This document shows, piece by piece, positions 27,529-37,016 of a stretch of 64,000 nucleotides of DNA. The position numbers were made by a program, and so were the translations under genes. This stretch comes from an uncultured Kineothrix sp. Its GTDB lineage: Bacteria; Bacillota; Clostridia; Lachnospirales; Lachnospiraceae. Numbering within the stretch: the stretch's first letter is position 1; every line of letters begins with the position of its first letter. The DNA lies in NCBI GenBank assembly GCA_910588855.1, contig CAJUSR010000015.1, positions 21,532 through 85,531 on the forward strand, written 5' to 3'. The notes beneath the pieces are model-generated. The model had not been told where the DNA came from. It ran no database searches and saw nothing but the letters and a program-made list of their open reading frames with translations.

Positions 27529-27557
27529 AAAAGCCGGGGTAAATCCACCCCGGCTTT
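27529..27557. terminator. Bidirectional rho-independent terminator
   Basis: AAAGCCGGGGT pairs with ACCCCGGCTTT across a 6-nt loop and is T-rich on both sides. It lies between the permease relic (plus) and the MCP gene (minus). The 190 bp between 27338 and 27528 hold GC-rich inverted repeats such as AATCCTGCAAGCAGGATT but no gene. Confidence 0.85.
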
Positions 27558-27572
27558 TCTTTATTCGTTTAT

Positions 27573-29339
27573 TTAATATTTGCCTAAATCAATGTCAAGA
27601 ACATCCATCGGTTCCGGTGCGCTGCTATAAACAGGCTGTACGCTCGATACGCCGCCCATAGCATATTCTTCACGAAGCTTGAATTTTGCCACAAGGCCCT
27701 TGAGTACCTCTGCCTGGTTGGAAAGCTCTGCGCTGGCTGCCGCACTCTGTTCGGAAGTTGCGGAATTGGTCTGTACAACACTGGAAATCTGGTCTACACC
27801 TACCGTAACCTGTTCTACAGCCCCTGCCTGCTCTTCTGCAGCATCTGCAATCTTATCTACCGTAGATGCTGCAGTACGTACTTCTTCAACCACTTTGGAT
27901 AAGGAACTAGCTGTCTCGCTGGCAATATCTTTTCCTCTAGCTACTGCTGCGATAGAGCTTTCAATCAATACCGCCGTATCGTTAGACGCTACCGTACTCT
28001 TATTAGCAAGGCTACGCACTTCTTCTGCAACCACCGCAAACCCCTTGCCGGCTTCGCCTGCACGGGCTGCTTCTACTGCTGCATTCAATGCCAATATATT
28101 GGTCTGGAAAGAAATATCCTCAATCGTTTTGATAATCTTGCCGATTTCATCCGAAGTACGGGTAATTTCTTCCATTGCCGCCATCATATCACGCATCTGC
28201 CTGTTACATTCTTCCACTTCATCACCGGCCATATTCGACTGGTTCCTTGCATTTCTTGCATTCTCTGCCGTATCATTCACTTGCTTCGAAATACCTGTAA
28301 TCGTTGCTGCAAGCTGTTCTACAGCAGCAGCCTGTTCCGTTGCCCCCTGTGCAAGCGCCTGCGCACCACAGGATACCTGTCCGGCTCCTGACGCTACCTG
28401 ATCCGCACTTCTGTTAATCTGACCCATTGTAGAGCTTAAATCGCGGTTTAACTTACGGATAGATGACAATAAATTCTGGCAACTTCCCACATAACTTTCT
28501 TCCGCCTGTGTACGTACATCAAAATTACCATTTGCCATCTCTTCCAACAATCTGGAAGCATCCGAAATAACATTTCCGAGAATAACTGCCATATCCCTGA
28601 ACGCATTTGCCAAACTTCCCATTTCGTCTTTCGATTTGTAGGATATATTAATATCAAAATCACCTTTTACAATTTTATTTGCCGCAGTCTCCAGCTCACG
28701 GGTAGGACGTACAATCGACCTTGTCAAATATGTAGAAAGTATCAAAGTAATAAGAAGGGCAATCCCTGCCAGACCAACCTGCGCTATTATCAGCATATCC
28801 TGCATAACAACTGTGTCCTGATAATCTGTCTCTGCACTGCCTGCCGCAACATCACTTATTTTTATAAGCGTATTCACTGCTTCTTCTACCAAAGTCTGAT
28901 ATTCATTCAATAACATAGTCTGGGCTGCCTGCATATCCGTCTCCGATAATGCAATAACAGCTTCCTGCATTTCTACTGCCTCTGTCATGCTCTCTCTAAA
29001 TGCATCCAACAAAGAAGTATCGCCTTCAAAGTTCTGGAACAGCCAGGTTGCATTTTCTTCCATCAATCCCATTTCTTTATTTAAATCGTCCCGATATCCT
29101 GCCGCCTTGCTATCGTCGTGTTCAATCGTTATGAATGCAAGGTCTTTTACAATAATCTGCAATCCCCGGCGCATATCCATAACCCTGTTGGTTACCTGAT
29201 ACCCCACATTATAAAATTCGGAATATTTATCCGCATTCTCCCTCAATCCTAAGATTGCCATTACAACCGTGGAACAGAATAAAATAATAATCATCATAAA
29301 TGTTATTAATAGTTTTTTTCCAATTTTCAGATTTTTCAT
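27573..29339 (-). CDS. Methyl-accepting chemotaxis protein
   Basis: A 588-residue receptor: N-terminal helix (LLITFMMIIILFCSTVVMAIL), a ~150-residue extracytoplasmic four-helix sensor, a second helix near residue 195-215, HAMP (RSIVRPTRELETAANKIVKGD) and a second HAMP-like stretch, then the signalling domain with hairpin tip ILALNAAVEAARAGEAGKGF. The C-terminus ends DIDLGKY. The start at 29339 follows a GGAATGTGG leader. It is monocistronic, with a terminator directly downstream. Its signal is expected to go to the CheA/CheW of this window. Confidence 0.95.
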   Translation of the reverse strand: MKNLKIGKKLLITFMMIIILFCSTVVMAILGLRENADKYSEFYNVGYQVTNRVMDMRRGLQIIVKDLAFITIEHDDSKAAGYRDDLNKEMGLMEENATWLFQNFEGDTSLLDAFRESMTEAVEMQEAVIALSETDMQAAQTMLLNEYQTLVEEAVNTLIKISDVAAGSAETDYQDTVVMQDMLIIAQVGLAGIALLITLILSTYLTRSIVRPTRELETAANKIVKGDFDINISYKSKDEMGSLANAFRDMAVILGNVISDASRLLEEMANGNFDVRTQAEESYVGSCQNLLSSIRKLNRDLSSTMGQINRSADQVASGAGQVSCGAQALAQGATEQAAAVEQLAATITGISKQVNDTAENARNARNQSNMAGDEVEECNRQMRDMMAAMEEITRTSDEIGKIIKTIEDISFQTNILALNAAVEAARAGEAGKGFAVVAEEVRSLANKSTVASNDTAVLIESSIAAVARGKDIASETASSLSKVVEEVRTAASTVDKIADAAEEQAGAVEQVTVGVDQISSVVQTNSATSEQSAAASAELSNQAEVLKGLVAKFKLREEYAMGGVSSVQPVYSSAPEPMDVLDIDLGKY

Positions 29340-29453
29340 AATTAATCCACATTCCTTTCGCCCGGTGAGATATATTCCAAAATAGAAAATATATACCTCG
29401 CCTGCCATTTATTTTTTTCTCATATCATTTCATACAGACACATCACAATCTTT

Positions 29454-29507
29454 TCACGCTGGTGCCCTCGTTAAATTGCAGCCATATTTTTCTTTCTCTT
29501 TCAACAT
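29454..29507 (-). CDS. Possible leader peptide, 17 codons, upstream of MCP
   Basis: MLKEKEKYGCNLTRAPA-stop is preceded by an excellent AAGGAGGGG ribosome site. It lies in the 250-nt leader between a promoter-like pair and the MCP gene. It could be an upstream regulatory ORF or chance. The rest of 29340-29600 shows nothing else I can name. Confidence 0.25.
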   Translation of the reverse strand: MLKEKEKYGCNLTRAPA

Positions 29508-29598
29508 ACCCCTCCTTATTTCTATATTACCAGCGGTTTCCACGGCTTTCGTTCCGTATTCATTGACTGTTGAAAAATTTTCGATACACATATATACG

Positions 29599-29627
29599 AT
29601 TATAGTCGATTTTTTGCATTCTGTCTA
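29599..29627 (-). promoter_or_regulatory. Promoter candidate for MCP gene
   Basis: On the minus strand -35 TAGACA (29622-29627) and -10 TATAAT (29599-29604) are separated by 17 bp, within an ATCGACTATAATCG palindrome. It would give a leader of about 250 nt. Confidence 0.45.
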
Positions 29628-29821
29628 CACAATTTGCGAATCCTGTACAGTAAATATGTAATCCTTTTTTTTACAAGAATAAAACAGGCCCAAAAAAATG
29701 TACCGGTTCCCAAAAGCCAGATTAAAAATATAACGATTAGAAACCGGTACGGAATGCCGTATTCTTTAATTCTATTTGCAAAACACAATATTCTTTCATT
29801 CAATAAAGTCTTTTCTACCAA
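29600..29821 (-). CDS. Small membrane protein, uncertain
   Basis: An open frame of 73 codons with a single predicted helix (FLIVIFLIWLLGTGTFFWAC) and a basic tail. Only TTG can serve as start. It overlaps the end of the lipoprotein gene by a few bases and could be the C-terminal, frameshifted remainder of it. It also contains the -35 of the MCP promoter near its end. Not recognised; may not be a gene. Confidence 0.25.
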   Translation of the reverse strand: MVEKTLLNERILCFANRIKEYGIPYRFLIVIFLIWLLGTGTFFWACFILVKKRITYLLYRIRKLCRQNAKNRL

Positions 29822-30303
29822 ATATAAATCCTGCCTCCCTGTTCCATATTTACCCCTTTCAAACCAATAAACCGTTCCCTTTTGGTATCTTCAAACAGCA
29901 AAACCTGTCTTTCTTTTTCTTTCAATTTTCCTTTTTCATCCAATTCCCAAAGGGTCCGTTTCTTTTCCTTCAAATCTCCGCAAAGCACATATATATTCCC
30001 TTTTTTGTCTACACCCATATCCTGTACATGGAACTGTTTCGGGAGGCATGCCTTCTTTTCTGTTTTTTTCCCTTGTTTATCGGTATATGTAGCTGTCAGT
30101 TTATGGTTCCCATAATAGCAGCTATAAGATTCCTCCTTAGTCACTGCAATGACACTATATCGTTTTCCTTCTACCACATGTTTTTCATACCATAAAACCG
30201 GGCAGTCTGCCTGTCCGTCTCCTTCCTCTCTTCCACATCCGCTCAATAACAAGACCATAAGCAGAAAAATGATTGCCACCAGGGTCTTTGTAGATTTTTC
30301 CAT
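29815..30303 (-). CDS. Lipoprotein, probably truncated beta-propeller
   Basis: A 162-residue lipoprotein: signal MEKSTKTLVAIIFLLMVLLL then LSGC lipobox. The mature part has propeller-like strands (VQDMGVDKKGNIYVLCGD, LWELDEKGKL), as in larger extracytoplasmic six-bladed propeller lipoproteins. It stops after GGRIYIW, where such a protein would normally continue for several more blades, so truncation is likely. It lies downstream of an Agr-like kinase/regulator pair in the same direction. The upstream extension to 30375 is not supported. Confidence 0.6.
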   Translation of the reverse strand: MEKSTKTLVAIIFLLMVLLLSGCGREEGDGQADCPVLWYEKHVVEGKRYSVIAVTKEESYSCYYGNHKLTATYTDKQGKKTEKKACLPKQFHVQDMGVDKKGNIYVLCGDLKEKKRTLWELDEKGKLKEKERQVLLFEDTKRERFIGLKGVNMEQGGRIYIW

Positions 30304-30411
30304 ATCAGAAACCACGTCCTTTCTGGGAACTATATTTTGTAACTTAGCACAAAAAACACAATTGTGCCGTTTCATGCTAAAACTGGACTATGGTTTTGTC
30401 ATAATTGGAAT

Positions 30412-31701
30412 CTACATATAAAGGATTAGTTTCACATAAAAAAGGCTTCCTTTGGGGTACGCCTCCATAATCCCATTATATTTTTCCACAATTTTCTTTA
30501 CGTTCATCAGCCCAATCCCATGCTGCTCCTTATCTTCTTTTGTCGTTTGAAACCGGATGCTTTTTTTGTATATCCCATTGGAAAGAATACCGCTTTCTTT
30601 TTTGGTTACAAGCATTTCCTTCCGAAAACTGTTCTCAACTTCTATCCGCAGCACCCCCTGTTTCAATTTAATTTTCACATGCAGCCGCTTTTCCTCTGTT
30701 CCTCCCGCGCCTTCTATGGCATTTTCCAGCAAATTTCCAAGAATCACATTAATGTCAAAAGAATGACTGACATCCGCCGGAAGCTGCACATCTATTTCCA
30801 CATCCTTCAATTCGCCCTTCGCCTTTTGAAGCATATAATTCAAAACGCTGTCTATTTCCGTATTCCCTGAAGAAACTATCTCTTTTGGGTTGTTGATAAA
30901 TTCCTCCATACTATCGATGTATTCCTGTATGGACCCATCTTTGTTTTTTATTGCCAAAAGCTTCAATTCATTCATATGGTGTTTCATATCATGCCTTAGC
31001 CTTTTTACCTTATCCTCATTCTGCAAAATAATATCCAACTGGTTTGCATAAATCTGCACCTTCTGCTTTAATATTTCATTTTCATATCTCTGTGAAAAAG
31101 CTCTTAAAAGTACATTATAAAGATAAAGCACAAGAAAATTCACAATCAGCAGGCTGGCGCTCACCATCACAATAAACATCTTCCGGCTTCCGTTATCCAT
31201 TACGGAGACAAGAATCCATACGATTATCATACTGCAGACAGGCACAAAAATCAGAGAAATGCTTCCTTCCTCCTCTCTTTTTCTCCCGTTCACAATCCTT
31301 TCTGTCAATAACTCACAAATAAAAATCAAAATGGCAGTCGTTACTGCGGAAACAAGATTGATTTCCCCTCTTTTCATATTCCCCAACAGTAAAAAGGATA
31401 TTACGTCACAACCCATGTGAATCATATAAATGGAGCAGGTCAAAAACAAACTTGTCTTTACCGATTTCGTATACAGGAACACAATCATATTGATTCCAAC
31501 TATATTAAGCAATATATTCAGCCATACCAAATGAAACGCAATGCTTGCCCCGGTATTCAAAAGGAAAAAACCTCCATAAACAACAATTTCCTTTATGTTC
31601 ATTTTGTCTTCCATCTCATCCCCTAAAAATATTTGAATATATTTACGGAGAAGATAAATCCGAAAAAGATTGCTCAATGAATAAATTACTATTTTTATCA
31701 T
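30412..31701 (-). CDS. GHKL sensor histidine kinase (AgrC-like)
   Basis: A 429-residue kinase. The first ~190 residues form about six membrane helices, then an H-box LRHDMKHHMNELKLL, N-box NLLENAIEGAG and G-box GIGLMNVKKIVEKYNG. This is the HPK10/AgrC architecture that senses peptide pheromones in quorum systems. Its start follows the regulator stop directly (TGA ATATG), with GGAAGGA as ribosome site. No AgrB or AgrD gene is recognised nearby, so the signal is unknown. Confidence 0.9.
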   Translation of the reverse strand: MIKIVIYSLSNLFRIYLLRKYIQIFLGDEMEDKMNIKEIVVYGGFFLLNTGASIAFHLVWLNILLNIVGINMIVFLYTKSVKTSLFLTCSIYMIHMGCDVISFLLLGNMKRGEINLVSAVTTAILIFICELLTERIVNGRKREEEGSISLIFVPVCSMIIVWILVSVMDNGSRKMFIVMVSASLLIVNFLVLYLYNVLLRAFSQRYENEILKQKVQIYANQLDIILQNEDKVKRLRHDMKHHMNELKLLAIKNKDGSIQEYIDSMEEFINNPKEIVSSGNTEIDSVLNYMLQKAKGELKDVEIDVQLPADVSHSFDINVILGNLLENAIEGAGGTEEKRLHVKIKLKQGVLRIEVENSFRKEMLVTKKESGILSNGIYKKSIRFQTTKEDKEQHGIGLMNVKKIVEKYNGIMEAYPKGSLFYVKLILYM

Positions 31702-31703
31702 AT

Positions 31704-32411
31704 TCACATTCCTTCCTGCAAAATCTTTTCCCTTACCTGTTTCCGGTTGGCTTTGCTGATTGTCAGCACTGTTCCGTCAATCAATTCCACAATTTCATAT
31801 GTATAGCGCGCAATATGATTCCTGTTTACTACATACGATTTATGAATCACAATAAACTCCTGGGGCAAATTATCCGCCACATCTTTCAGTTTTCCATAGA
31901 ACTCCTTTTCCTCCTGGATGCTAACCACTCGTATTTTTCTCCCGTCACTGGCAAAATACATAATTTCGCAAAAGGGAATATAATAATAATCCCTGCCGCA
32001 CTGAAATTCAAATTTCCCCGTATTTTTCCCAAGTATTTTCACGGCAAGATTCAATGTCTCATCTATCTGCGGCTGCCCGATTGGCTTTATCAAAAAATCC
32101 ATAGGTTGGTTTTTAAACAACTGTAACGCATAAGAAGGCTTCCCGGACACATAAATAATCTGCATTTTCCTATCCCCTAACCGGTTTCTTATATAATCCC
32201 CTACTTCCACCCCGCTCAGTTGGAACAGTTCGATATCCAAAAACAAAATATCAATATGCCCATCCTTATCCAAATAATCCAAAAGCCCCTCGCCTGTATA
32301 CCAAATTTTTATTTCTGCCGGCACTTCCTTCTCCCTTGTGTAATACAATATCATTTCTTCCATAGAAGCACAAAAATTTTTTCCGTCATCACATATCCCG
32401 ATATGATACAT
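31704..32411 (-). CDS. LytTR-family response regulator (AgrA-like)
   Basis: A 235-residue regulator: receiver (MYHIGICDDGKNFC, phospho-acceptor in DILFLDIELFQLSG, IKPIGQPQI) and a LytTR DNA-binding domain (CEIMYFASDGRKIRVVS through FIVIHKSYVVNRNHIARYT). First gene of the pair with the AgrC-like kinase. Separated from the chemosensory operon by a strong terminator. Confidence 0.92.
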   Translation of the reverse strand: MYHIGICDDGKNFCASMEEMILYYTREKEVPAEIKIWYTGEGLLDYLDKDGHIDILFLDIELFQLSGVEVGDYIRNRLGDRKMQIIYVSGKPSYALQLFKNQPMDFLIKPIGQPQIDETLNLAVKILGKNTGKFEFQCGRDYYYIPFCEIMYFASDGRKIRVVSIQEEKEFYGKLKDVADNLPQEFIVIHKSYVVNRNHIARYTYEIVELIDGTVLTISKANRKQVREKILQEGM

Positions 32412-32440
32412 TCCGCACCTCCATATATCAGATTATATAA

Positions 32441-32473
32441 AAAAGTGTACACAATAGGGATGTGTACACTTTT
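32441..32473 (-). terminator. Terminator of chemosensory operon
   Basis: A perfect 13-bp stem AAAAGTGTACACA / TGTGTACACTTTT with a 7-nt loop, followed by TTTATAT on the minus strand. It lies 50 bp after the last MCP gene. Confidence 0.85.
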
Positions 32474-32524
32474 CTTCTATTTGCTGCCGGAATGGGAATC
32501 CATTGTTTCCCATTATACTTTCTT

Positions 32525-33871
32525 CTAATATTTTCCAAACTCATCCCCTAAAGAAATAATCTGCTCATTATCATCGGATGGATAACTTACACTTTTTATA
32601 GGGGATACGGTGGAAGCCGTACCAAGGTTATAGCTGGAAAGCAATTCATGCATCCTTGCCGCCAGATTGGAAAGTTCTTCGCTGGCTGCCGCACATTCTT
32701 CGCTGGTTGCAGAAGTGGTCTGAACCACCTGAGATACCTGCGTAATCGCCTGATTAATCTGGGAAACTGCCGTTGCCTGATAATTGGAGGAATCCGCAAT
32801 GCCATTGATGATGACCTCGCTCTTCTGTACAACGCCGGTAATTGTCTCCAAAGCTTTTGCCGTATCATCAGCCAGCCTGGAACCCGTATTTACCTTACTA
32901 ATCGAATCCTCAATCAATTCCGCTGTCTCGGAAGCCGCCGCCGCGCTCTTTGCCGCCAAGCTTCTTACTTCTTCCGCAACTACGGCAAATCCCTTTCCTG
33001 CTTCGCCTGCTCTTGCCGCCTCAACTGCTGCATTCAATGCCAGTATGTTTGTCTGGAATGCGATATCGTCTATTACTTTAATAATCTTGGAAATGCTTTC
33101 AGATGACCTATTGATATCCGCCATCGCTTCCATCATATCGTGCATCTGTGAATTTCCATATTTTACATCCTTGATAGCCTGTGATACAAGCTCTGCCGCC
33201 GAATTTGCTTCATCTGCATTCTGCTTTGTCTTTTCTGCAATTTCATCAATTGATGCTGTAATCTGTTGGATAGCACTCGCCTGCTCGGTAGACCCCTGTG
33301 CCAAAGACTGGCTTGCGCCTGCCACCTGTGAAGAATTGGTCGTCACCTGATTCCCAACCTCCTTGATATTGCTAAGTATATGAAAATTATCTTCCACCAA
33401 TTGCTTTAGGGAATTTCCGAGCAAATCTTCCGGGGATTTTGGATTTACCGTAATCGTCAGATTACCGTGCGATACCTCCTCCGCAATCTTTGCCTGATAC
33501 TTGATGTTTTCAATGACCTCGGTATATTCATCCACCAAATCGCCAAATTCATCATTATTATATTTTACCATTTCGATGTCTACCCGGCCCATAGCAATAT
33601 CTTTTGCCGCATCGGACAACTGCTTCACAGATTTTTCAATAACCTTAATAAGAAGTGAAGCAATCCATACAGTAAGTAACACAGAAAGCGCTGCAAAACC
33701 CATTGTTGCAAAACTGGAAATCGTAATAAAACGTTCTTTTGAAGCTTCATCAGCAATGGAAGCCGCCCATTTTGTCGTTACATCACTAATTACAATATTG
33801 ATAATCGTAATTATAATTGGAATCGAAAAACCAAGTATCAATTTCGTCTTCATCTTCATATTCTTCATCAT
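32525..33871 (-). CDS. Methyl-accepting chemotaxis protein, minimal sensor
   Basis: A 448-residue receptor, last gene of the operon. Two membrane helices (residues ~10-30 and ~52-72) are separated by only ~22 residues, so there is almost no external sensor. HAMP follows (IEKSVKQLSDAAKDIAMGRVD), then the signalling domain with tip ILALNAAVEAARAGEAGKGFAVVAEEVRSLA. It likely senses a membrane or cytoplasmic cue, or works through partner proteins. Being encoded with CheA and CheW, it is probably the core receptor of this array. Confidence 0.93.
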   Translation of the reverse strand: MMKNMKMKTKLILGFSIPIIITIINIVISDVTTKWAASIADEASKERFITISSFATMGFAALSVLLTVWIASLLIKVIEKSVKQLSDAAKDIAMGRVDIEMVKYNNDEFGDLVDEYTEVIENIKYQAKIAEEVSHGNLTITVNPKSPEDLLGNSLKQLVEDNFHILSNIKEVGNQVTTNSSQVAGASQSLAQGSTEQASAIQQITASIDEIAEKTKQNADEANSAAELVSQAIKDVKYGNSQMHDMMEAMADINRSSESISKIIKVIDDIAFQTNILALNAAVEAARAGEAGKGFAVVAEEVRSLAAKSAAAASETAELIEDSISKVNTGSRLADDTAKALETITGVVQKSEVIINGIADSSNYQATAVSQINQAITQVSQVVQTTSATSEECAAASEELSNLAARMHELLSSYNLGTASTVSPIKSVSYPSDDNEQIISLGDEFGKY

Positions 33872-33880
33872 TTTTTACCC

Positions 33881-34420
33881 TCACTCTCCATCAACCATTA
33901 ATTCATTCGCTTGTTCAACCACTAGCTGCTCTTCATCATTTAATAGCCTTTCAGGATCTAAAAGCAATTTAACGGAATCCCCCACTTTTCCAATCCCGTA
34001 TACATACTTATTCTGTGAACGGTCAACCCGGCTAATAGACGGCGGTGGTAGAATATTTTCATCTTGTATTTCTACTACCTCTGCAATTTTTTCAACAATA
34101 AGACCCACCAGAGTCGATTTCACATCCACTACAATAATACAAGTTCTGTCGTTATACTCAAAAGGTTCTCGGTTAAAGCGTATATGAACATCAATTACCG
34201 GAATGATTTTGCCCCTCAAATTAATCAATCCCATAATATAATTTTCGGTCTCAGGAACCGGTGTGATATCCTGAAATCCGATAATTTCATTCACATACTG
34301 AATCTTCAGCCCGTAACACTCGTTTCCGGACAAAAAAGTCATGTACATCCCTTTTTGTGCATCATGCCCATCCTTAACAGATGCTACGGATTCTGTCTTG
34401 ATTTTACCTATCTCATCCAT
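33881..34420 (-). CDS. cheW: Chemotaxis coupling protein CheW
   Basis: A 179-residue CheW domain (MYMTFLSGNECYGLKIQYVNEII, GLINLRGKIIPVIDV, IVEKIAEVVEI), with an N-terminal ~25-residue extension. It couples receptors to CheA. It lies 21 bp after cheA and 9 bp before the MCP gene, in one operon. Confidence 0.95.
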   Translation of the reverse strand: MDEIGKIKTESVASVKDGHDAQKGMYMTFLSGNECYGLKIQYVNEIIGFQDITPVPETENYIMGLINLRGKIIPVIDVHIRFNREPFEYNDRTCIIVVDVKSTLVGLIVEKIAEVVEIQDENILPPPSISRVDRSQNKYVYGIGKVGDSVKLLLDPERLLNDEEQLVVEQANELMVDGE

Positions 34421-34441
34421 AGGATACTCCTTTCCTCCATT

Positions 34442-36577
34442 TTATTCTATAAACCCACTAGGATCCAATATCAAAGCAATGCTACCGTCCCCTAGCTGCG
34501 TACATCCTGATAATCCTTTGATTTTCTTGATATAAGAAGGAATCGGTTTTACAACGATTTCCTGTTTCCCTACCAGTTTATCCACGAACATGCATATGGT
34601 CTTGCCGTCCAGTTCAAGGACAACCATCATCCCGTCTTCCACAGACCGTTTGTAGTCTTTCAGGCCATACCAATCGCCAAGCCGCAATACCGGGAAGCAT
34701 TCTCCCCTTAGCATTACAAATTCATCCCCACTCGGTTCATGAATCATCATGTCTTCCCTTACACTGACAAATTCTTTTACCAGACCGGTCTCCACAACGA
34801 AGGAAGAAGTTCCCGTCTCAAGGACAACCCCATCCACAATAGCCAGAGTAAGCGGTATCTTCAAATTCATGGTACTGCCTTCGCCCGGTGTGCTTTCTAT
34901 TTCCAATAACCCGCCAATCGCCTGAATGTTCTGTACAACTACGTCCATCCCGACACCGCGCCCCGAATATTCCGTTACCTGTTCATTAGTCGAAAATCCG
35001 GGCAGGGTAATAAACTGATAAACTTCCTTATCCGTATAAGCAGAATCAGGTTTTCCATCCTCCAAAAGACCCTGTTTTCTTGCCTTTGCCAGGATTTTCT
35101 CCCTCTCCAGCCCTTTTCCGTTATCGGTAACGCTAATCCAAACTTTTCCGGCTTCGGTTTTTGCCGAAAGTGTAACTTTACCTTTTTCTTTTTTGCCGCT
35201 GGCTAACCTTTCTTCATCCGTTTCAATACCGTGATCCACCGCATTGCGGACAAGATGCATCAACGGGTCGGAAATATGCTCGATAATATTCTTATCTACT
35301 TCCGTATTCTCCCCTACCATCTCGAAATTGATATCTTTTCCCAATTTTCTCGACACATCGAATACGATACGGTTCATTTTCTGGAATGTATTCGTCAAAG
35401 GAACCATCCTCATAGACATAATTACATTCTGCAAATCCGTAGATATTTTTGCCATTTGCGTTGCCGCTTTATTAAAGTTCGTCAAATCAAGGCCAGGCAC
35501 CTTTAAATCCGGATTCTGCATTACTACGGACTCTGAAATAACAAGCTCGCCGATTAAGTCCATCAGCATATCCATTTTACTTACGTTTACACTGATAAAA
35601 GTAGCCTTATCCGATTTTGCTTTATCCTTAGCCAGCTTTTTCGGTTTGCCCGGCTCCTTTGGCTTGATGACAAAATCGCCGGGGGCAATTTTATCTTCTT
35701 TTTTCTCTTCCGCCGCAACTGCATTCTTCGCTTCGATTTCCTCTACGCTGGAAACCAAGTCAATAGAAGTCTGCCCTTGCCCAAATTCAAACCCTTGTAG
35801 AAACTCTTCCGCAAGACATTCATAGATTTCCACTTTATCAATGTCATACCCAACACCGATAATATTCCGTATTTCTTCTTCCGAAGCCTGAGCCTGCAAA
35901 AGAATCCGGAACCCTTTTTCAATAATCGTCTGCGCGCTGCTTTCATCCGCAATAATATCTTCCGGGGAATAAAGGATATCTTCTGCGATTTCCTTTAAAG
36001 CATATACTACTTTATAGGCATGGACATTCGCCATCTCTGTTTCCGGGAAAAAGATGACATTGATTTTATAAAAGCGGCTGGCACTGCTTGCCACAGGTGC
36101 AATATAGAACTGCTTCGGTTCCTCATGCACATTCCCAGGCAGCCCCTTCGCCTCGCTTGCGTTTTCATTGCCCTGGATTTTATTCAAAAACTGATCCAGC
36201 CCTTCGATAAGTTCCTTCGGATCTCCGTCTGTACCCAGACCGCTTTTTATCTTTTCCATTTCCCCACTGATGAAATCTTCTACTTCCAATACATGCTCCA
36301 CCAATTCCAAGTGGGGAACGTTCTCGGGATGGGATTCCCTTAAGAAATAAAAGACATCCTCCAGCTTATGGGAAATTGCTGTTATATTATCAAACATCAT
36401 AATGCCTGATGAACCCTTGATGGTATGCATAGTCCGGAATATTTCATTGATGCTGTCCTCATCAAAACAATCCGCATCTTTCTGCTCCAGCACCATCTCC
36501 TGCAACTGTTCAAGCAGTTGCTCATTCTCAAACAAATACATGTCCAACATGCCTTCCGTGTTAAATTCGTCAGCCAT
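34442..36577 (-). CDS. cheA: Chemotaxis histidine kinase CheA
   Basis: A 711-residue kinase with all domains: HPt P1 with phospho-His in IFRTMHTIKGSSGIM, a P2-like region around residues 165-260, an EK-rich linker with KPKEPGKPKKLAKDKAKSDK, dimerisation P3 (MDMLMDLIGELVISES), ATPase P4 (LMHLVRNAVDHGIETDEER, YSGRGVGMDVV) and CheW-like P5. It phosphorylates CheY and CheB and, by context, possibly the REC-HD-GYP proteins of the operon. The linker is longer than in the E. coli protein. Confidence 0.97.
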   Translation of the reverse strand: MADEFNTEGMLDMYLFENEQLLEQLQEMVLEQKDADCFDEDSINEIFRTMHTIKGSSGIMMFDNITAISHKLEDVFYFLRESHPENVPHLELVEHVLEVEDFISGEMEKIKSGLGTDGDPKELIEGLDQFLNKIQGNENASEAKGLPGNVHEEPKQFYIAPVASSASRFYKINVIFFPETEMANVHAYKVVYALKEIAEDILYSPEDIIADESSAQTIIEKGFRILLQAQASEEEIRNIIGVGYDIDKVEIYECLAEEFLQGFEFGQGQTSIDLVSSVEEIEAKNAVAAEEKKEDKIAPGDFVIKPKEPGKPKKLAKDKAKSDKATFISVNVSKMDMLMDLIGELVISESVVMQNPDLKVPGLDLTNFNKAATQMAKISTDLQNVIMSMRMVPLTNTFQKMNRIVFDVSRKLGKDINFEMVGENTEVDKNIIEHISDPLMHLVRNAVDHGIETDEERLASGKKEKGKVTLSAKTEAGKVWISVTDNGKGLEREKILAKARKQGLLEDGKPDSAYTDKEVYQFITLPGFSTNEQVTEYSGRGVGMDVVVQNIQAIGGLLEIESTPGEGSTMNLKIPLTLAIVDGVVLETGTSSFVVETGLVKEFVSVREDMMIHEPSGDEFVMLRGECFPVLRLGDWYGLKDYKRSVEDGMMVVLELDGKTICMFVDKLVGKQEIVVKPIPSYIKKIKGLSGCTQLGDGSIALILDPSGFIE

Positions 36578-36611
36578 ATGTTTCTCCTTCCTTGCTCAAT
36601 AGCTTTTTTAT

Positions 36612-37004
36612 TTAAACCAATCCTAGTTTCTTCAGCGCCTGCTCAAACCGGCCTTGGTCAATAGGCTTTCCGGAATATATGGTACAGCCAAGTTCAAAAG
36701 CCATCTTTACATTTCTTTCTTCATTCAGGGCTGTAGTCATAATCACCTTCACAGCTTTATCCTCCGGGATATTTTTCTGCTTTTCCAGATTACGTATCCC
36801 TTTCAGCGCCTGATAGCCATCCATTACGGGCATCATGATATCAAGGCATACCAAATCATACGGTTCATCGTCTTCCATAGCAAGCATAAATGCATCTACA
36901 GCTTCCATTCCGTCCACCGTTACGTCACATTCTCCATATTTGGATAAAAAGTTTGCCATGAATTTCCTAGTTACAAAATCATCTTCAGCCAATAAAATTT
37001 TCAT
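36612..37004 (-). CDS. cheY: CheY-like single-domain response regulator
   Basis: A 130-residue stand-alone receiver: acidic pair ED at MKILLAEDDF, phospho-acceptor in LVCLDIMMPVMDGY, Thr in IMTTALNEERN and Lys in YSGKPIDQG. It is likely the diffusible output of CheA. As no flagellar genes are in view, its target is uncertain. Confidence 0.9.
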   Translation of the reverse strand: MKILLAEDDFVTRKFMANFLSKYGECDVTVDGMEAVDAFMLAMEDDEPYDLVCLDIMMPVMDGYQALKGIRNLEKQKNIPEDKAVKVIMTTALNEERNVKMAFELGCTIYSGKPIDQGRFEQALKKLGLV

Positions 37005-37016
37005 CCCATCTCTCCT

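Noticed and set aside
27679..28401. Ala/Ser-rich plus-strand proteins opposite MCP genes (also 32784-33350)
   Set aside because: They are antisense shadows of the highly conserved MCP signalling domain.
29340..29600. c-di-GMP or other known riboswitch before the MCP
   Set aside because: A few bases (ACGAAAGCC) resemble GEMM but the conserved GGGCAAACC and GGTTACC blocks are missing.
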